Of a stretch of DNA of 64,000 nt, positions 1-12,339 are shown piece by piece. Positions within the stretch are counted from its first letter, which is position 1; each line of letters begins with the position of its first letter. The DNA comes from Girardinichthys multiradiatus. Taxonomy: Eukaryota; Chordata; Actinopteri; Cyprinodontiformes; Goodeidae. The stretch is from positions 5,429,327 to 5,493,326 of the forward strand of contig NC_061817.1 of assembly GCF_021462225.1 (NCBI RefSeq), read 5' to 3'. Below the pieces are notes generated by a model that did not search any database, was not told the origin of the DNA, and saw only the letters and a program-made list of their open reading frames with translations. A program made the translations under genes and the position numbers.

Positions 1-803
1 GGCACCTCAAGATCCCCCAAGGTTGTCCCCAGCCCAACCGTCCCCCCTGAGCCAGTGTGGGTGCACAGGCAGGAATAAAAAGAAGGCCATGCCACCCCAA
101 GCCTTGCTCCAGCTAGGTGGAGTGTGGGATATTAGTTTGCAACAAATTGTGCTTTTTATTGTACGATGGGTTAAACGGCTCACCCTTAAAATTGAGAGTT
201 TGTGGCCTCATGTAAATAAAAGACAGAAATAAAGTAATAAAATGTAATGTTTATATATTATATAACGAAAAGAATCATCTAAAGCTCAACATGTCTCGTC
301 TCCGTGTAACAATGTGCTGGATAATAATCCCAAACTTTTTATCTTTGTTTTTTATAAACTATTTTAGAGTACCAACTATTACTACGTTGCCCTGCGATGG
401 ATTGGGTGTTCACTGCCTCTCGCCCGTAGACTGCTGGAGATATGCAGCAGCTCCCCCGTGACCCACTATGGAAGAAGCGGTATAAATAAATAATAGACGT
501 CTACCAGCTCATGGTTCTAATTTATTTCCCTCTCCAAGTTGGTTGAAAATCTGTGCATAAAGACACTGAGAGCCAAACTGTTCCTTCTGTGGAGCGCAAC
601 ATTACAGCTCATCATGTTGAGGTTTTCTTACATCTGGACCCAGGTTTGTTTATGATCATGTGTTGTCTACGAGAACACACCTCTCGGAGACAACACACAC
701 CTTTGTCTGCAAAGCTGTTGTTAACATTGCGCTGTTAAGCTAAGCTAACTTGTAAAAGCACAGATGACCATGGCAGAACTAACATGACACCATTTAGCCA
801 TAC

Positions 804-1109
804 CTTATCTGAATCTTTGTTCTCATTTTCCCATCCAGCTTCGCCAGAGCTTCCTGTCATTCCTGACAGCCCCACAGGCAGCATAGGCGGTGGGGTCTGT
901 GCACATCCACCTCCTAGGGACGAGTGCAGGTGAGAAGGGGGAGTTTTGGTGCATCCCACCAGTGGGAGAGAGCTGTGGAGGATGAACTGGGCTGGGCTCA
1001 GACCAGGAGGTGGAGCCACAGTCGGAGGTGGAGGGATCTGGGCGGAGGAGGACATCGAGGAGGGAGGAACATGATGCTGGGATTGGTTCTGGTTGGCTTG
1101 GGACAGGAT
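804..1109 (-). CDS. scaf1: scaf1 exon, proline/serine-rich region before the C-terminal domain
   Basis: Minus-strand exon bounded by acceptor catgtag at 1,110-1,116 and donor GTATGG at 798-803. It reads ILSQANQNQSQHHV, then a Pro/Ser/Gly-rich stretch, ending in ENENKDSDK. It continues directly from the exon at 1,253-1,335 (IQATSQ then ILSQ), matching the IQATNQ-ILS order I know for vertebrate SCAF1. The low-complexity middle is poorly conserved in the family, so the assignment rests on both edges and on splice phase. The following exons, which should carry the CTD-binding C-terminus, would lie left of base 1; I found none between 1 and 800. Confidence 0.8.
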
Positions 1110-1252
1110 CTACATGTGAGAAATCAAATCAATGAACAATTAGAGGTTCAGTAAAAAGAAAAATATATATATATTTTGTTAGGCGTAAATATAGGGGGAT
1201 CCCTTTTTTAACTTTCGGGATTTTGTTTTGCGTGTTTCTTGGTGTCACTCAC

Positions 1253-1335
1253 CTGACTGGTTGCTTGAATGAACTCCTGTGCTTTTGCCCTGCTGGCAAT
1301 ATTGGCCTCCTCCATTTTGAAGAGCAGAGCAGTCA
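1253..1335 (-). CDS. scaf1: scaf1 short conserved exon
   Basis: An 83-base exon with acceptor ctgtcag just above 1,335 and donor GTGAGT at 1,247-1,252. With one base carried over from the large exon it encodes [18 protein letters not shown] then [10 protein letters not shown], one of the most conserved blocks of vertebrate SCAF1. Phase fits exactly on both sides (1+83 = 28 codons). Confidence 0.9.
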
Positions 1336-1984
1336 CTGACAGAATAATGAGTTACACAGCTTCAGGTAAACAAAGCATTCCTATACATCCTCATACAAAC
1401 CGTACATTAATATCAATGTGATGTAGCACATGGCAGGTGCCTGTTAAGAATTAAAGTAAAGGGCAAAACTGAATTCATGCAACTACTTTTGTCCTACATG
1501 TAAACATTAGAGATCCTCCAAGAAACTGACTACTGACCATTAGTGGCGGATTTTCAGCTAGCTAAGCCCTTACTGGTGACCAGACAGTATGAAACTCTAA
1601 AATCCAATCTTTAATTCGTCTGCAAACTTAACAGGGTTGGGGGTGACACCAACACTCTTCAGTGTGGATGTTGTTACTAACTGGAAAAGTTTAAAAGGAA
1701 ATGGTAATTTCTACGTTATGTTAAGGCACGACTGCAGTTCAAGCTGCAGGACGGGGAGCCTAATTTTCACCAAATAACAGGAAGGCTGAACCTTTCAAGC
1801 AACGTTTTATCCTTTTTAGAGATATTACCCTATGGACATTCTGGAATTGGGAAATGCTGGCAGCCTTTTGTTTAGATAAGATTTTCCACTCTTTAAGGTA
1901 AACACATGTCTTTAGCATGTTATATTATCATACTAAAGGAAGTTTAAAATGCCAGATCATTTAGGGTTTGTTTGAACTGGTTGC

Positions 1985-2420
1985 TGCAGATTCCCGCTCA
2001 CACTGAGCCAGATTCTGCTGGAGGTTTCCTTCTCTAAAAGGTAGTTTTACTTTCCACTGTGGTGAAATACTGTTTCAGTATGAAGGATAGCTACACAGTT
2101 TACAACTCTATGCAAGCAACACTCCACATGCTCGCTCAGGAGGAGGGATTGCTGCATGGTCAATGATTCAATGTAATCAGCTGGGCCTCCTAGGATGGAA
2201 ACCTTTTACCTGTTATGGTATTTAATCTGACTGCATTATAACTAGGATCAAATTAGAGTCCCTGTAAATCTGTTGCCAGTTGGCGCAACAGATCTCCTAT
2301 TCACAATTTCAGTTAATCTAAATGAAATTAAAATAATCGTTCATGGTCGAACGTAATAAAATATTTTAAGTGCTGCTCTAGTAGATCGTTAAGAGAAATT
2401 AGAATTGATTATAATCTGTA
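1985..2420. repeat. Dispersed teleost repeat remnant
   Basis: Contains ctgctggaggtttccttct and a diverged tail of a repeat family I recognise as widespread in fish genomes. Borders uncertain. Lies in the scaf1 intron between 1,336 and 2,596. Confidence 0.4.
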
Positions 2421-2596
2421 CCCAATTAGATTAGCCCGATTTAAAATAGTGTTTTACAAATAAAGCTCATAATACTGAACACTTTAAAGCAGCATTTCCA
2501 ACCTCTTATTATGGGATTCTAACAAGTTATACACATTTTTTCAAGATTTGTGTTTCTGAATAATTCAGAAGAGCATGGCTATGAGTAGGAACTTAC

Positions 2597-5500
2597 AAGC
2601 CAAGACACCTCCAGTTGTACAGTCCACTCCGGTCTGAAGACTCCAGGGCAGAGTAGGTGCTGCTGGTGGAGGCGGAGGAGGAGGTGGCGGCAGCTTGCTG
2701 GCAGAAGAGGAGGATACAGAGGAAGAGGAGGAGGGGTCAGCTGAAGAGAGAGACAGTGAAAGGGAGGCAAGACCTGCTGATGAAGATGAGCAAGGAGGTG
2801 AGGCCAAAGATTTTGGCATCTCATCTGGAGGTGCGGGCTTTACAGTCTGTGTAGACAGGGTGCTTCCGAGGCCAGCTCCCTGGGGAGTGGACAGACTCGA
2901 TGGACTAGACGCTGGTGGAGAAGGGGTGTTTTGATTTGGGCAGTCTTCAGCTAGAAAAGTCGGCTCGGGGGTCTTACAACTGCTGTCCACAGTCTGAGAG
3001 TCAGGTGAAGACTCCCTGGTGTCCCGCAAGGGTGCATTAGATGGAGGGGGCGTGTGTGGCGGAGAGGAGGAGGGCGGGAGAACACTGGTGGAGGAGGATG
3101 TAGAAGATGACGAGGATGAGGAACAAGGTGGAGGGCCACCTTGAGCTGTATGTGGACTAACCGATTTGCTCCCATCTCCAACGGCTGATGGAGCATCAAA
3201 GGAGGCTCCGCCCCAGCCTTCTGATGTCGATTTTGTTTGGCTGCCATCAGCAGCAACCAAGCCAACTGTTCCACCTTTCTTACTGTTTTTCTTGGCTAAG
3301 CGGCGACGGCGTTTGGTTGCCAGAGATGATGAGGGGGAGGATGCCGAGGAAGAAGTGGATGTGATGGAGCTTGGTTTTGTCTTCTTGGACTTCAGTCCAG
3401 CAGGGCTGGTTAAGGATGATGGCGGCGCAGCCAGGCTGCTTCGTTTTCCCATACCGGCCAGATCTTTAGCCCGGCCACCTAAGGACAGTGGCTCTGAGCA
3501 AGGCTTCAGGAATGGTGACCTGCTTTCATTGTCTCTACAGAACACTACGGCAATTGAGCCACCCACCACTGAGCCCCCGGCTCCCCCTCCGGAACCCCCT
3601 GGTCCCAAAAGGTCCATACTTAGTTTTCCAGAACCCACTGAAGCCCCTGTGGTACTGCTCACTCCCTCTCGCACCAGCACAGACACTTTGGACTGAAGTT
3701 TTCCTTTTCGATGGCCGCCACTCTCTTTCTTGGATTTGCCAGAACGAATTAAATCCTTTCTGCTGCTTTTATCCCGAACTTTGTCCTTTCCTACTTTTCT
3801 GACTCTCTTTGCTGATGAGAGGCCGGGAGCGATGGAGGCAGGACCCGAAGTGACCGTTAGTGAGGACGGGCCTTTGCCTGTTGTTCTATTAGAAGAAGAA
3901 GATGAATCTGATTTCTTTATTGTGTGAGACTTCTTTTTTGGGTGACTTTGTCTGGCTATAGGGGAAGGTTTGGCTTTAGGGCTTGGGACAGGTAGTTCTA
4001 AAGGCAGAGCAGCAGGAGGTGTATCCTCCAAAGATGGGTAATCTGAGTCCAAAGCTTCTCCATCCAAAGACAACATGTCAATCTCTAATTTGTCCGAGTA
4101 GCGGTCTGACTCATAGCCGTGATACCTGGGTGGGGAGAGCGACCGTGATGGGCTGCAAACACCTTCCCGGTCCTCCGTGTCTCCAGTCGATTGCCATTTT
4201 CTCCTCTTCCTGTCCTCCATGGGACGGCCAGGAGACGTTGTTGCCATTCTTGGGGAGCCGGGGACTGTGGTGGTGGTAGTGGTGGTTGTCACTGTAATGG
4301 TTCGCTTAATAGCAAAGAGGTCAGACCCGTTGAGGTCTTGAATAGACGGTGGGACAACAGGGCGACCATCCCTTCGACGCTCCCTTTCATGCTGCCTCTC
4401 TCTACCACTTTCCCTCTCTTCCCTACTGCTTTTGGACCTCTTTGGAAGGCCCCGCTCTCTGCTGCTTGAGTGCTGTTTTCCCTTCCTTTCCGTCTCCCTC
4501 CTTCTAGAACTGGAATCTCGCACTCTCTCATCTTTACTGCGACTGCTGCTGCGATTATGTCTGTCTCTACCTTTATCTCTGTCTCTGCCTCTATCCCTTT
4601 CTCTGTCTCTATGACTTTTTCTGTCCCTGTCTTTATCTCTTTCCCGTTCCCTGTGTCTTTCTTCAGACAGACTAGAAAAGGAGCGTCTAGAGAGTACTTC
4701 TTTTTTTGAAGAGTGATGGGAAGCTTCTGGGCTGCTGTGTCGTCTTTTCTTTCCTTTCCGACTACTGCTCCTACTGTTCCCCCTTGTTTTAACCTCCTTC
4801 CCATCCTTGTGTCCTCGCTCTTTCTCGTTGCTCCTCTCCCGATCCTCCTCTTTGCCCTTCCTCCTCTTTTTCTTTCTGACCACCTTTTCTCCTGGTTTTC
4901 TTTCCTTGCTTTTCTGTCTGTCGTGGTCTTTAGAACTTTTGGAGGTTTTGTGATTCTTGCTTGTGTGCTCTACAGGGGGAGTGACAGGGGAGGTGGATGT
5001 GGAAGCTTGAGGAAGGGAAGGCGGCAGTGATGGCTGAGAAGAAAGAGGGGAAGAGGCAGGAAAGGACAGATATCTTTCCTTCCTCCTGCTGACCAACTTC
5101 CTTCTCAAATCCCCCACTCCAACAGCAGGCTCATCCTCAAGCTCCCTGTCATCTTCCCAGTTTCCCTCTGCACACACAGACACAAACCCATCTCCATCCA
5201 GCACCCGGAGAATGCGCTCTGGTTTGGAACCAAAGAATGAAATTTTGGGGGAATTCAGAGTAAGGGGTTCCTCTGAAAGTTTATTTTTAGCTCCATCTCT
5301 GTCAGCAGCTCCAACTATCTCCCCCTCCTCTATCTCAGAATGATCAGAGTCAACACCTTCCCTTTGCCCCCGGGCTTTGGAGCTGCGGCTTTCCACCCTC
5401 CTCCGCAGAGGTAGCTTGCTGGTCAGACTGGGGCTCAGTGGATCGGTCAAAATCTCTGTGGAATCTGGAGGCTCTTCATCTTTCTCATCATCATTTATTT

Positions 5501-6005
5501 CAACATGTTTCTCCAGGATCACCTTTCTGTCGAGTCTAATGTCCACATCTGATTGTGGAGAGCCAGTGGGATCAAAAGGGTCATATTTCTCCCCATCCCC
5601 TTCCTCCCCCGCCGGCTTTCCCTCCTTCTCTCCATCAGTTGGGCTGTAAGGATCGTACATCCCCCCTTTCCCATCATCATCTTCGAAACTAATACTCGCC
5701 TGCATTGCCGTGTGAGAGAATTGCTCCACTGAAGTGTTATTAAACGTAGATGTGGCAGGAGGCAGTGTGGAAGTAGAAGAAACCCTGGCCACCTTACTGA
5801 AACCTTTTACATTGTTTTTATACACTGAGGTATTGGCACAAAGAGAGGAGGATGAAGACAATGGTGAAGATGGCTCAGACGAAGGCGGTGACGGAGACGA
5901 GGAGGGTGAGCAGGGAGGAGGGCTCCTGGCGGTCTCTCCAACCTCAGCTGGGGAAGAGGAGGGTGAAGACCTCCTTTTGAAGCCTGGTGCTGAAGTCGAG
6001 TCCAT
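2597..6005 (-). CDS. scaf1: scaf1 giant coding exon (SR-related CTD-associated factor 1)
   Basis: SCAF1 is a nuclear SR-related protein thought to link the phosphorylated C-terminal domain of RNA polymerase II to pre-mRNA processing. This exon encodes 1,136 residues plus one base and ends at donor GTAAGT (2,591-2,596). Visible blocks: Ser/Pro-rich N-terminus; YDPYSPTD and YDPFDPTG repeats near residues 117-147; SEIEEGEI near 223; a long Arg/Ser/Asp/Lys-rich region about 350-550; PPSIQDLNGSDLFAIKR at about 552; KLQSKVSVLVREGVSSTT; ESRSPFLKP; DSQTVDSSCKTPE; and LPWSLQTGVDCTT at the end. These blocks in this order are specific to SCAF1. The ATG at 6,005 is preceded by an in-frame stop two codons upstream, so it is the start unless an internal acceptor is used; mammalian SCAF1 has a longer N-terminus. 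A likely acceptor (ctctctgccag, 6,065-6,075) makes the bases up to 6,064 5' UTR. Odd: a run of eight Thr in the middle and a poly-Pro tract near the end. Confidence 0.93.
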
Positions 6006-6104
6006 GGGTCAGGAAAACCGGTGTATAACGGTCAGCCAAGGTCACATAAGGTCCAGGAACAAACCTGGCAGAGAGGAAACACAAAACCTAAATAATAAAA
6101 AATG

Positions 6105-6960
6105 CACAGCTGGAACTTTTCATATTTTGTAACATCACAACCAAAACTTGAATTTGCATTTTTTGGGGAAATAGGTGTGATTGATCAACACAAAGAAGCA
6201 CATCATTGTGAAGTAGAACAAAAAAGTAGTCTTAAAAATCTTTAAATAGTGATGTGTAATTGTATTCTGCCCCCTCCACTGATACCCATAAATCCAATGC
6301 AACTAGCTCTCTTCAGAGGTTACCTAATTATTAAACAGTCCACCGTTGTGTAATTTCATCTCTGCATAACTGTTGAGAAACTTTTGCAGGAAGGGCTCCT
6401 TGACATCACCCTAATCCTTTGCTCCCTGCACAGATCCTCCATCACATTTAAGCAAGGACTCTGTCTGGGCCGTGACAAAAAGTTATTTTACTTTTATTGG
6501 CGCACAATTTCTTTACTACTTTCGCTGTGTTTTAAGTCTCAGTCATGCTGAAAAATCTAAATGTTGCTCAAGACAACTTTCTCTGCAGACTGTTTGATAT
6601 TGCTGCAGGGAATCTTGATGTAATCCTTCTTCATGATGCCATTTACTTTGACTAGACAGCGTATCCTGTTGGCTCAAAAAGACCCCCAAAGCATTATGTT
6701 GACACCACCATGCTTAACCACAGGGGTGGTGTCCTTCGGGCAAAACAGGTCTCCTTCTTTACCCCACATTGCCCAGATGAGATTTTGCATAGACCCAAGT
6801 GGGCTTTAGTCTCCCTGCTTCAGATGTTGGTTCCTCCTTGATCTGCCTCTATGGAGTACAGCAGTGTGCAGTGTCTGTCGGAAGATGTTTCCACTGACAA
6901 GGCCGACACTCTTCAGAATGGTCTTTAGGGTTGTGGTTTAGAATCCGTACTCAGATTGGT
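6105..6960. mobile_element. Tc1/mariner remnants (at least two, nested)
   Basis: 6,110-6,420 resembles the 5' half of a teleost Tc1 element in plus sense. 6,550-6,960 contains text such as gacaccaccatgcttaacc, the reverse of a Tc1 transposase region. No open frame survives. In the first scaf1 intron. Confidence 0.6.
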
Positions 6961-7379
6961 ACTCGGTGTCGGTAAGTACTTACATGTAAATGTGGTACTT
7001 GTCCTCAGTTTTAAAGAAAGTGCAATGTTGCATCCCTAACTGCAGTATCATAGTTTGACACACATCTGAAATTAAGCCCAAAATGAGTCATACCTCTGAC
7101 AGATTTAGGTTTAAAGTAATCTTGTAATTGGACCAACTTGTTTCTTTTGACTGGAAGTAATAATAATGTTTAGGATCGCCCCAGCCAGAGGCCCGACAAT
7201 CTGAGCTAAAGATTAGGGTGATGGCAAGGAGGCATTCTAACTTCAAAGCCCAGTAGCTCATCATCAAAGACAGACAAAATCTAAAAAACTAAAAAAGGGA
7301 AACATGCAAAAACCTGCTCAGAGGGTTTGACTACTGTGATTCAAATAAACATTTTCAATTGATAATTGAGAAGATTAGT

Positions 7380-7701
7380 CAGTCAGTCATTTTCTACCGC
7401 TTATTCCATAGTGGGTCGCGGGGGAGCTGGTGCCGATCTCCAGCAGTCTATGGGCGAGAGGCAGGGTACACCCTGGACAGGTCACCAGTCCATCGCAGGG
7501 CAACACACAAACCACCATGCACACACTCATTCATACACCTAAGGGCAATTTAGAGTGACCAATTAACCTAACAGGCATGTCTTTGGACTGTGGGAGGAAG
7601 CTGGGGAGAACATGCAAACTCCATGCAGAAAGACCCCCGGTCGGGAATTGAACCCAGGACCTTCTTGCTGCAAGGCAACAGTGCTACCAACTGCGCCACC
7701 G
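7380..7701 (-). mobile_element. tRNA-derived SINE with perfect 17-bp target duplication
   Basis: On minus the unit begins GGTGGCGCAGTTGG (A-box-like), with GGTTCAATTCC as B box about 35 bases later, and ends in an ACTG-type tail. TAATTGAGAAGATTAGT stands on both sides (7,363-7,379 and 7,702-7,718), a 17-bp target-site duplication without mismatch. It implies a recent L1/RTE-like mobilised insertion. Confidence 0.85.
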
Positions 7702-7742
7702 TAATTGAGAAGATTAGTATTTCTTGAATAACATGTAAAGAA

Positions 7743-8960
7743 AAACATGAGGCAGCTGACAGGTACCGTGAGGCCAAGCGTGCCACGGCCCGGGCTGTGG
7801 CAGAGGCAAAAAGTCAGGCCTGGGAGGAGTTCGGTGAGGCCATGGAGAAGGACTACCGGTTGGCCTCGAAGCGATTCTGGCAAACCGTCCGGCGCCTCAG
7901 GAGGGGGAAGCAGTGCTTCGCCAACACTGTTTATTGTGGGGGTGGGAGGCTGCTGACCTCAACTGAGGACATTATTGGGCGGTGGAAGGAGTACTTTGAG
8001 GATCTCCTCAATCCTGCCATCACACATTCCCTGTTGGAAACAGAGGCTGGGGACTCGGGGTTGGACTCTTTCATCACCCAGGCTGAAGACACCGAGGTGG
8101 TTTATAAGCTCTGTGGTGGCAGGGCCATCCGGTCCCTGTACGAGCGGAGCAGGAGTTTGGTCCACATTGCCGGCACTAAGTCGGACCTGTTCCCGGTGCA
8201 TGTTGGACTCCGGCAGGGCTGCCCTTTGTCACCGGTCCTGTTCATAACTTTTATGGACAGGATTTCTAGACGCAGCCAAGGGCCGGAGGGGGTCTGCTTT
8301 GGAGACCAGTGGATTTCGTCTCTTCTTTTTGCAGATAACGTGGTCCTGCTGGCCCCCTCTAGCCAAGACCTACTGCATGCGCTGTGGCGGTTCGCAGCCG
8401 AGTGTGAAGCGGCTGGGATGAAGATCAGCTCCTCCAAGTCCAAGGCCATGGTTCTCAACCGGAAAACAGTGGCTTGTCCTCTTCAGGTTGGAGGGGAGCT
8501 CCTGACTCAAGTGGAGGAGTTCAAGTATCTCGGGGTCTTGTTCACGAGTGAGGGAAGAATGGAGCGGGAGATCGACAGACGGATTGGTGCGGGTGCCGCA
8601 GTAATGGAGGCGCTGTGCCGGTCCGTTGTGGTGAAGAGAGAGCTGAGCTGAAAAGCGAAGCTCTCGATTTACCGGTCGGTCTACGTTCCTACCCTCACCT
8701 ATGGCCATGAACTTTGGGTCATGACCGAAAGAACGAGATCCCGGATCCTGGACGATTTCCTCGGGAGGTGTTCCAGGCACGTCCCTCCGGGAGGAGGCCC
8801 AGGGGACGGCCCGGGACACACTGGAGGGACTATGTCTCTAGGCTGAACTGGGAACGCCTTGGGCTCCTCCCGGAGGAGCTGGAGGAGGTGTCTGGGGAGA
8901 GGGACGTCAGGGTGTCTCTGCTGAGTCTGCTGCTCCCACGACCCGGTCCCGGATAAGCGG
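7743..8960 (+). mobile_element. RTE-type LINE (Rex3-like) fragment with internal deletion
   Basis: Reverse-transcriptase frame at 7,797-8,651: EKDYRLASKRFWQTVRRLRR, then PVHVGLRQGCPLSPVLF, the active-site block SLLFADNVVLLA (Asp-Asn instead of the usual Asp-Asp), and KYLGVLFTSEGRMERE. The C-terminal RPRGRPGTHWRDYVSRLNWE follows in another frame to 8,956. Between EVV and SLYERSRSLV a large part of the RT domain is missing (near 8,105). Clade assignment is from memory. Confidence 0.8.
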
Positions 8961-9164
8961 AAGACAACGAGTACGAGTACGAAAAACAGATTTTTTAACT
9001 GAAATATTCCATTACTTTATTATCTTTTGAGTTATGCCTGTCTCGTTTATTCTCAGAAACAAACTTCTTGGATGAAAGAAAATAATCAGAAATCTAAATT
9101 TAACAGGGTTATGAATAATGTTGGGGCTAACTGTATGTGTGGCAGAAAACTCAATGCATATCAC

Positions 9165-9470
9165 CCTAAAAACAACATCCCACTGTAAAACATAGTGGTG
9201 GCAGCATCTTCCTGTGGGGGTGCTTTTCTTTATTGGGAACAGGGAAGATGGTCACAGTTGATGGGAAGACGGATAGAGCTGGACAATCCAGGTTAACCTT
9301 CCACCCTGATGCGTCTAAATATTCTACCAGAACCACAATGGAATGGTTTGGACCAAAGCATATTCACGTGTTAGAATGGCCCAGGCAAAGTCCAGACTTA
9401 AATCAAATTGGAGAATCCGAGGCAGGACTTAAGCTGATGTTTACAGTGGTTCTCTAAGCAAACTGTACTC
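9165..9470 (+). mobile_element. Tc1-like transposase fragment
   Basis: Encodes GTGKMVTVDGKTDRAGQ and HVLEWPRQSPDLNQIG, the third-catalytic-residue region of Tc1 transposases, with frame damage. In the first scaf1 intron. Confidence 0.75.
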
Positions 9471-9969
9471 GAGTTGTTTTAGAAAGAATGGAAAATATTT
9501 CAGTCTGTTGAAGTTCAAAGCTGCTCGAGACATAAATATCTGCAGCTGGAATATCAGTTAAAAGGTGGTTCTTCAAAGTATTGTCGAGGGGGGTAGTAGG
9601 GGGGCATGCAAATGCTGTCAGATGTTTTCTTTGTGAAGCATTTTAGAATCGTGTATCATTTTCCTTCTACTTCGCATGCTTTACACTGCTTGTCAGCCTC
9701 CGTAGCTAAATTATTACTTTTATATTCGGACCTAAAGGATCTCTAGCATGTAGCTGTACAGACACTGCTGTTAGCATTACTGCTGACGCCGCTGGCTGGC
9801 TGCTGGCCGGCCTAATCATTTTTATAGATAAATACCGTATTAATCTATAAGAAAAAAAAAAACAACTTTGTCCCTACTGAAAAAAAAATCTATTTCGTGT
9901 CTAACTGATTAGTTCCAACAAAACCATTCACAGCAGGTAAACATTCGGCTAGCAGGGTAGCCGCTTTAC

Positions 9970-10190
9970 CTTGACAAACCCATGTAGTGAGAAGGGCTGT
10001 GTGCTAATATGCTACCTTGACTCGAACAGTCTTCAGTCTGACGGCGAATCTTCCGTCGTTCATCCACCTGAACTATTTTAGGACATTAAACCAGCCTACA
10101 ATCACAGCTTTAGCTGTTAATGTCGTTTCAAAAGCAAAGGAGCTCTGTTCCATTAATCGCCGCCATCTTCCCTCCCCTGAAGCCGACGAA
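9970..10190 (-). promoter_or_regulatory. scaf1: Probable scaf1 promoter and noncoding first exon
   Basis: On the minus strand 10,158-10,169 reads AAGATGGCGGCG, a YY1-type element that usually lies just downstream of the start site of housekeeping genes. Candidate 5' splice donors follow at about 10,014 (CAAG|GTAGCA) and 9,970 (CAAG|GTAAAG), which would splice to the acceptor at about 6,065 before the scaf1 start codon. The stretch is locally more CpG-rich than its surroundings. No TATA box is seen. Position, strand and motif fit scaf1; transcript evidence is lacking. Confidence 0.55.
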
Positions 10191-10259
10191 AAAGAATCAT
10201 GGGAGACTGAGTTTTTGTATGTGTCTGGTCATCATCAGCTGCTGGCTTTCCAACTAAAT

Positions 10260-11030
10260 TGATAACCCAAATTCCAAGAAAGAAATTCTATACTTTTTTC
10301 CACAGTATCACTCTATCTGTGTATTCAGAAATGCTATGACGCCATAACTGACAGCAAATAAATAAATAAATAAACAAAATCAGTGTTTGCAAACAATGTA
10401 TTTTCTTATTCTTCTATCCTCTTGTAATTTCTCTTGGTGAACAACAGCGGTGCTCAGGTTCACAGCAGCCACTCTAGGAATGAGTTCATTTTGGCTCCAT
10501 CCGTTGAAATGCAGGGTTTTCTTTTTTAGTGTTCAGTAGAGATAAGGATAAGCTTTCATTAATGTACAGAAGATAAAAGATTGTTAATTATGGAGGTGAA
10601 GCTGCATAATATCTGCTATAGAGACAGCCAGCTGCCCGAGCAGACCAAGCCATTGGACACAGAATACATTGTAATTGGAAGGGGAGAATGAGCAGCAGGT
10701 TAGCCCCTGGGCTGGTTTGGAGCTGACCTTCTGCAAACAACAACACTACCTTCACCTTCTAAAGTTCTTTGAACAACAGGACAAATAATTTACAGTTGGA
10801 AGCACACTGTATGGACAGTTCAACCCAAAAACGATTCATACAAGCCATCAGAAAAAGCAAACAAACTCTGTATTACTGCAGCTTAATGCACTCTGTTCTA
10901 AACATATGGCAATTATAGTAGATTTCGAGGAAGGGTTAATAAGAAACATTTGATGTTCCAAGTGAGAATTTCAACATTAAGGGACTTTCCATTTTATTTA
11001 AACTTGGAACTCAAAAATTCAAAGTTTAAA
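10260..11030. other. Intergenic DNA without recognised feature
   Basis: Between the scaf1 promoter and the next repeat. AT-rich with a short TAAA run at about 10,360. I see no gene. Confidence 0.5.
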
Positions 11031-11275
11031 TCAAATTCAGTTTATTATTTATTTATGATCTACACAAAATGTCAGATCCAGTTACAGGAATGTAAAGTCA
11101 TTTCAATCCGATCCGATCCTACAGACAGATTTTAGGTCAATTGCATACAGTCCAAATTGATTCTTGATTTTTTTATTCAAATTGGTAAAAACTTTTCTAT
11201 AAAGGAAATGCTAGCAGATTGCATTGAGTCTTTAGTTTTGCAGCAATCTCTCACACTGAACATGTATGGAAATGG
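11030..11275. repeat. Dispersed teleost repeat remnant
   Basis: Reads like the family characterised by an AAATTCAATTTATTT start and TTGGTAAAAAGTTTTCTATA then AAGGAAA later on, common in fish. Possibly the same family as 1,985-2,420. Confidence 0.4.
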
Positions 11276-11279
11276 AATT

Positions 11280-11345
11280 GAATAGAAATAACTTTATTGT
11301 CCCTCAGTGGGGGAATTCAAGTGCGTCATCAGCAAAGTGAAAGAC
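11280..11345 (-). mobile_element. Truncated Rex1-like LINE 3' tail
   Basis: ACTTTATTGTCCCTCAGTGG is the reverse of the conserved 3' end of teleost Rex1-type LINEs. Only the tail remains. Confidence 0.5.
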
Positions 11346-11884
11346 AAACAGAAGCACACAGATGTACATAAAGATATCAGTTTTAATAAAAACTAAGAAA
11401 ATAAAAGCCGTATGTATAGTGAGATAGTGCTGCTGAGGTCCTTTAGATGTGTGTTCTTGTACCACACAGGTTCTGGTACCACAGAGGTGTGGGGTGTGCC
11501 CTCTAGAGGGCACGTGGTGTTATGACTCCGGGGATTGGGAACCCTCCTGATATTTATTTTGTAGATATATTTTGATTGTTTTTGCAGGTGGATCTGATCG
11601 ATAGTCTTACAGTGTTATGACCCAAACTTCTTTCTGTGTGACACATTCAACTAATCAACTCTTCCATCAAACATATTGTTTCATTTCCATTTTTATTAGT
11701 AAAGGCTGATGGAGCAGCTTATTTTCTTAGGTTCCCACTTTATTGCTTCTATATAGTGAACACAGTCTAAGACGTTTGAGAACAGAGGAGTTGGGAAAAC
11801 TGCTGCATAGAATACATGGATAAGTACAATAATTCCACCGAAGCTTACACTCAAAGCATGGGTAGCAGCAGTATGTATTACCTC

Positions 11885-12050
11885 CTCGGTGCGGTGCTAG
11901 TGGTGTTAAGCGCACGACCCACGTATTGAGGCCGTCGTCATCAACGCAGCCGTCGCGGGTTCGAGCCCCGGCCCCGCCGACAGTTGCCCCACGTCTTATT
12001 CCCCTCTCTCCACCTCCATTTACTGCCTGCTGACTTTCAGAAAAAAGTAC
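11885..12050 (+). mobile_element. tRNA-derived SINE
   Basis: A-box-like TAGTGGTGTTAAGCG and B box GGGTTCGAGCCC about 50 bases apart, followed by the body also seen at 38,348-38,545. It looks like a Leu/Ser-type tRNA head but is not a functional tRNA gene (no acceptor-stem pairing to the 3' end). Confidence 0.75.
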
Positions 12051-12189
12051 ACTGAAAAAGAAGCCATAATGCTGCGAAAAAATATCTGACAAAACAAAAA
12101 TTATTGCAGTCTCATTAAATAAAATCAGAAGCCTTTCTAAATCGATCTGTCTGAAGAACAAATTCTCTCTATCAGGGAGCATAAACTGC

Positions 12190-12335
12190 ACACTTCATCT
12201 GGGGAGATTGGGGTGGAGGGTCACCTTCCAGCACGATATTTTTCCTAAGGTGTTTATCATAAAAGAATGGCAAACATTGTCAGTCTCCAAATGGGAAAAG
12301 CTGGTGGAGACGTACCCTAAAGGCGACTCTACAGA
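12190..12335 (+). mobile_element. Tc1-like fragment
   Basis: GGGTGGAGGGTCACCTTCC and following text correspond to the middle of a Tc1 element. No frame left. Confidence 0.5.
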
Positions 12336-12339
12336 GTAC

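Noticed and set aside
2657..5649. Many long open frames on plus opposite scaf1
   Set aside because: They are antisense shadows of the codon-biased, RS-rich scaf1 exon; the minus frame carries the conserved protein blocks.
11885..12050. Functional tRNA gene
   Set aside because: A and B boxes are present but the acceptor stem does not close, and the sequence continues into a SINE body seen elsewhere in the window.
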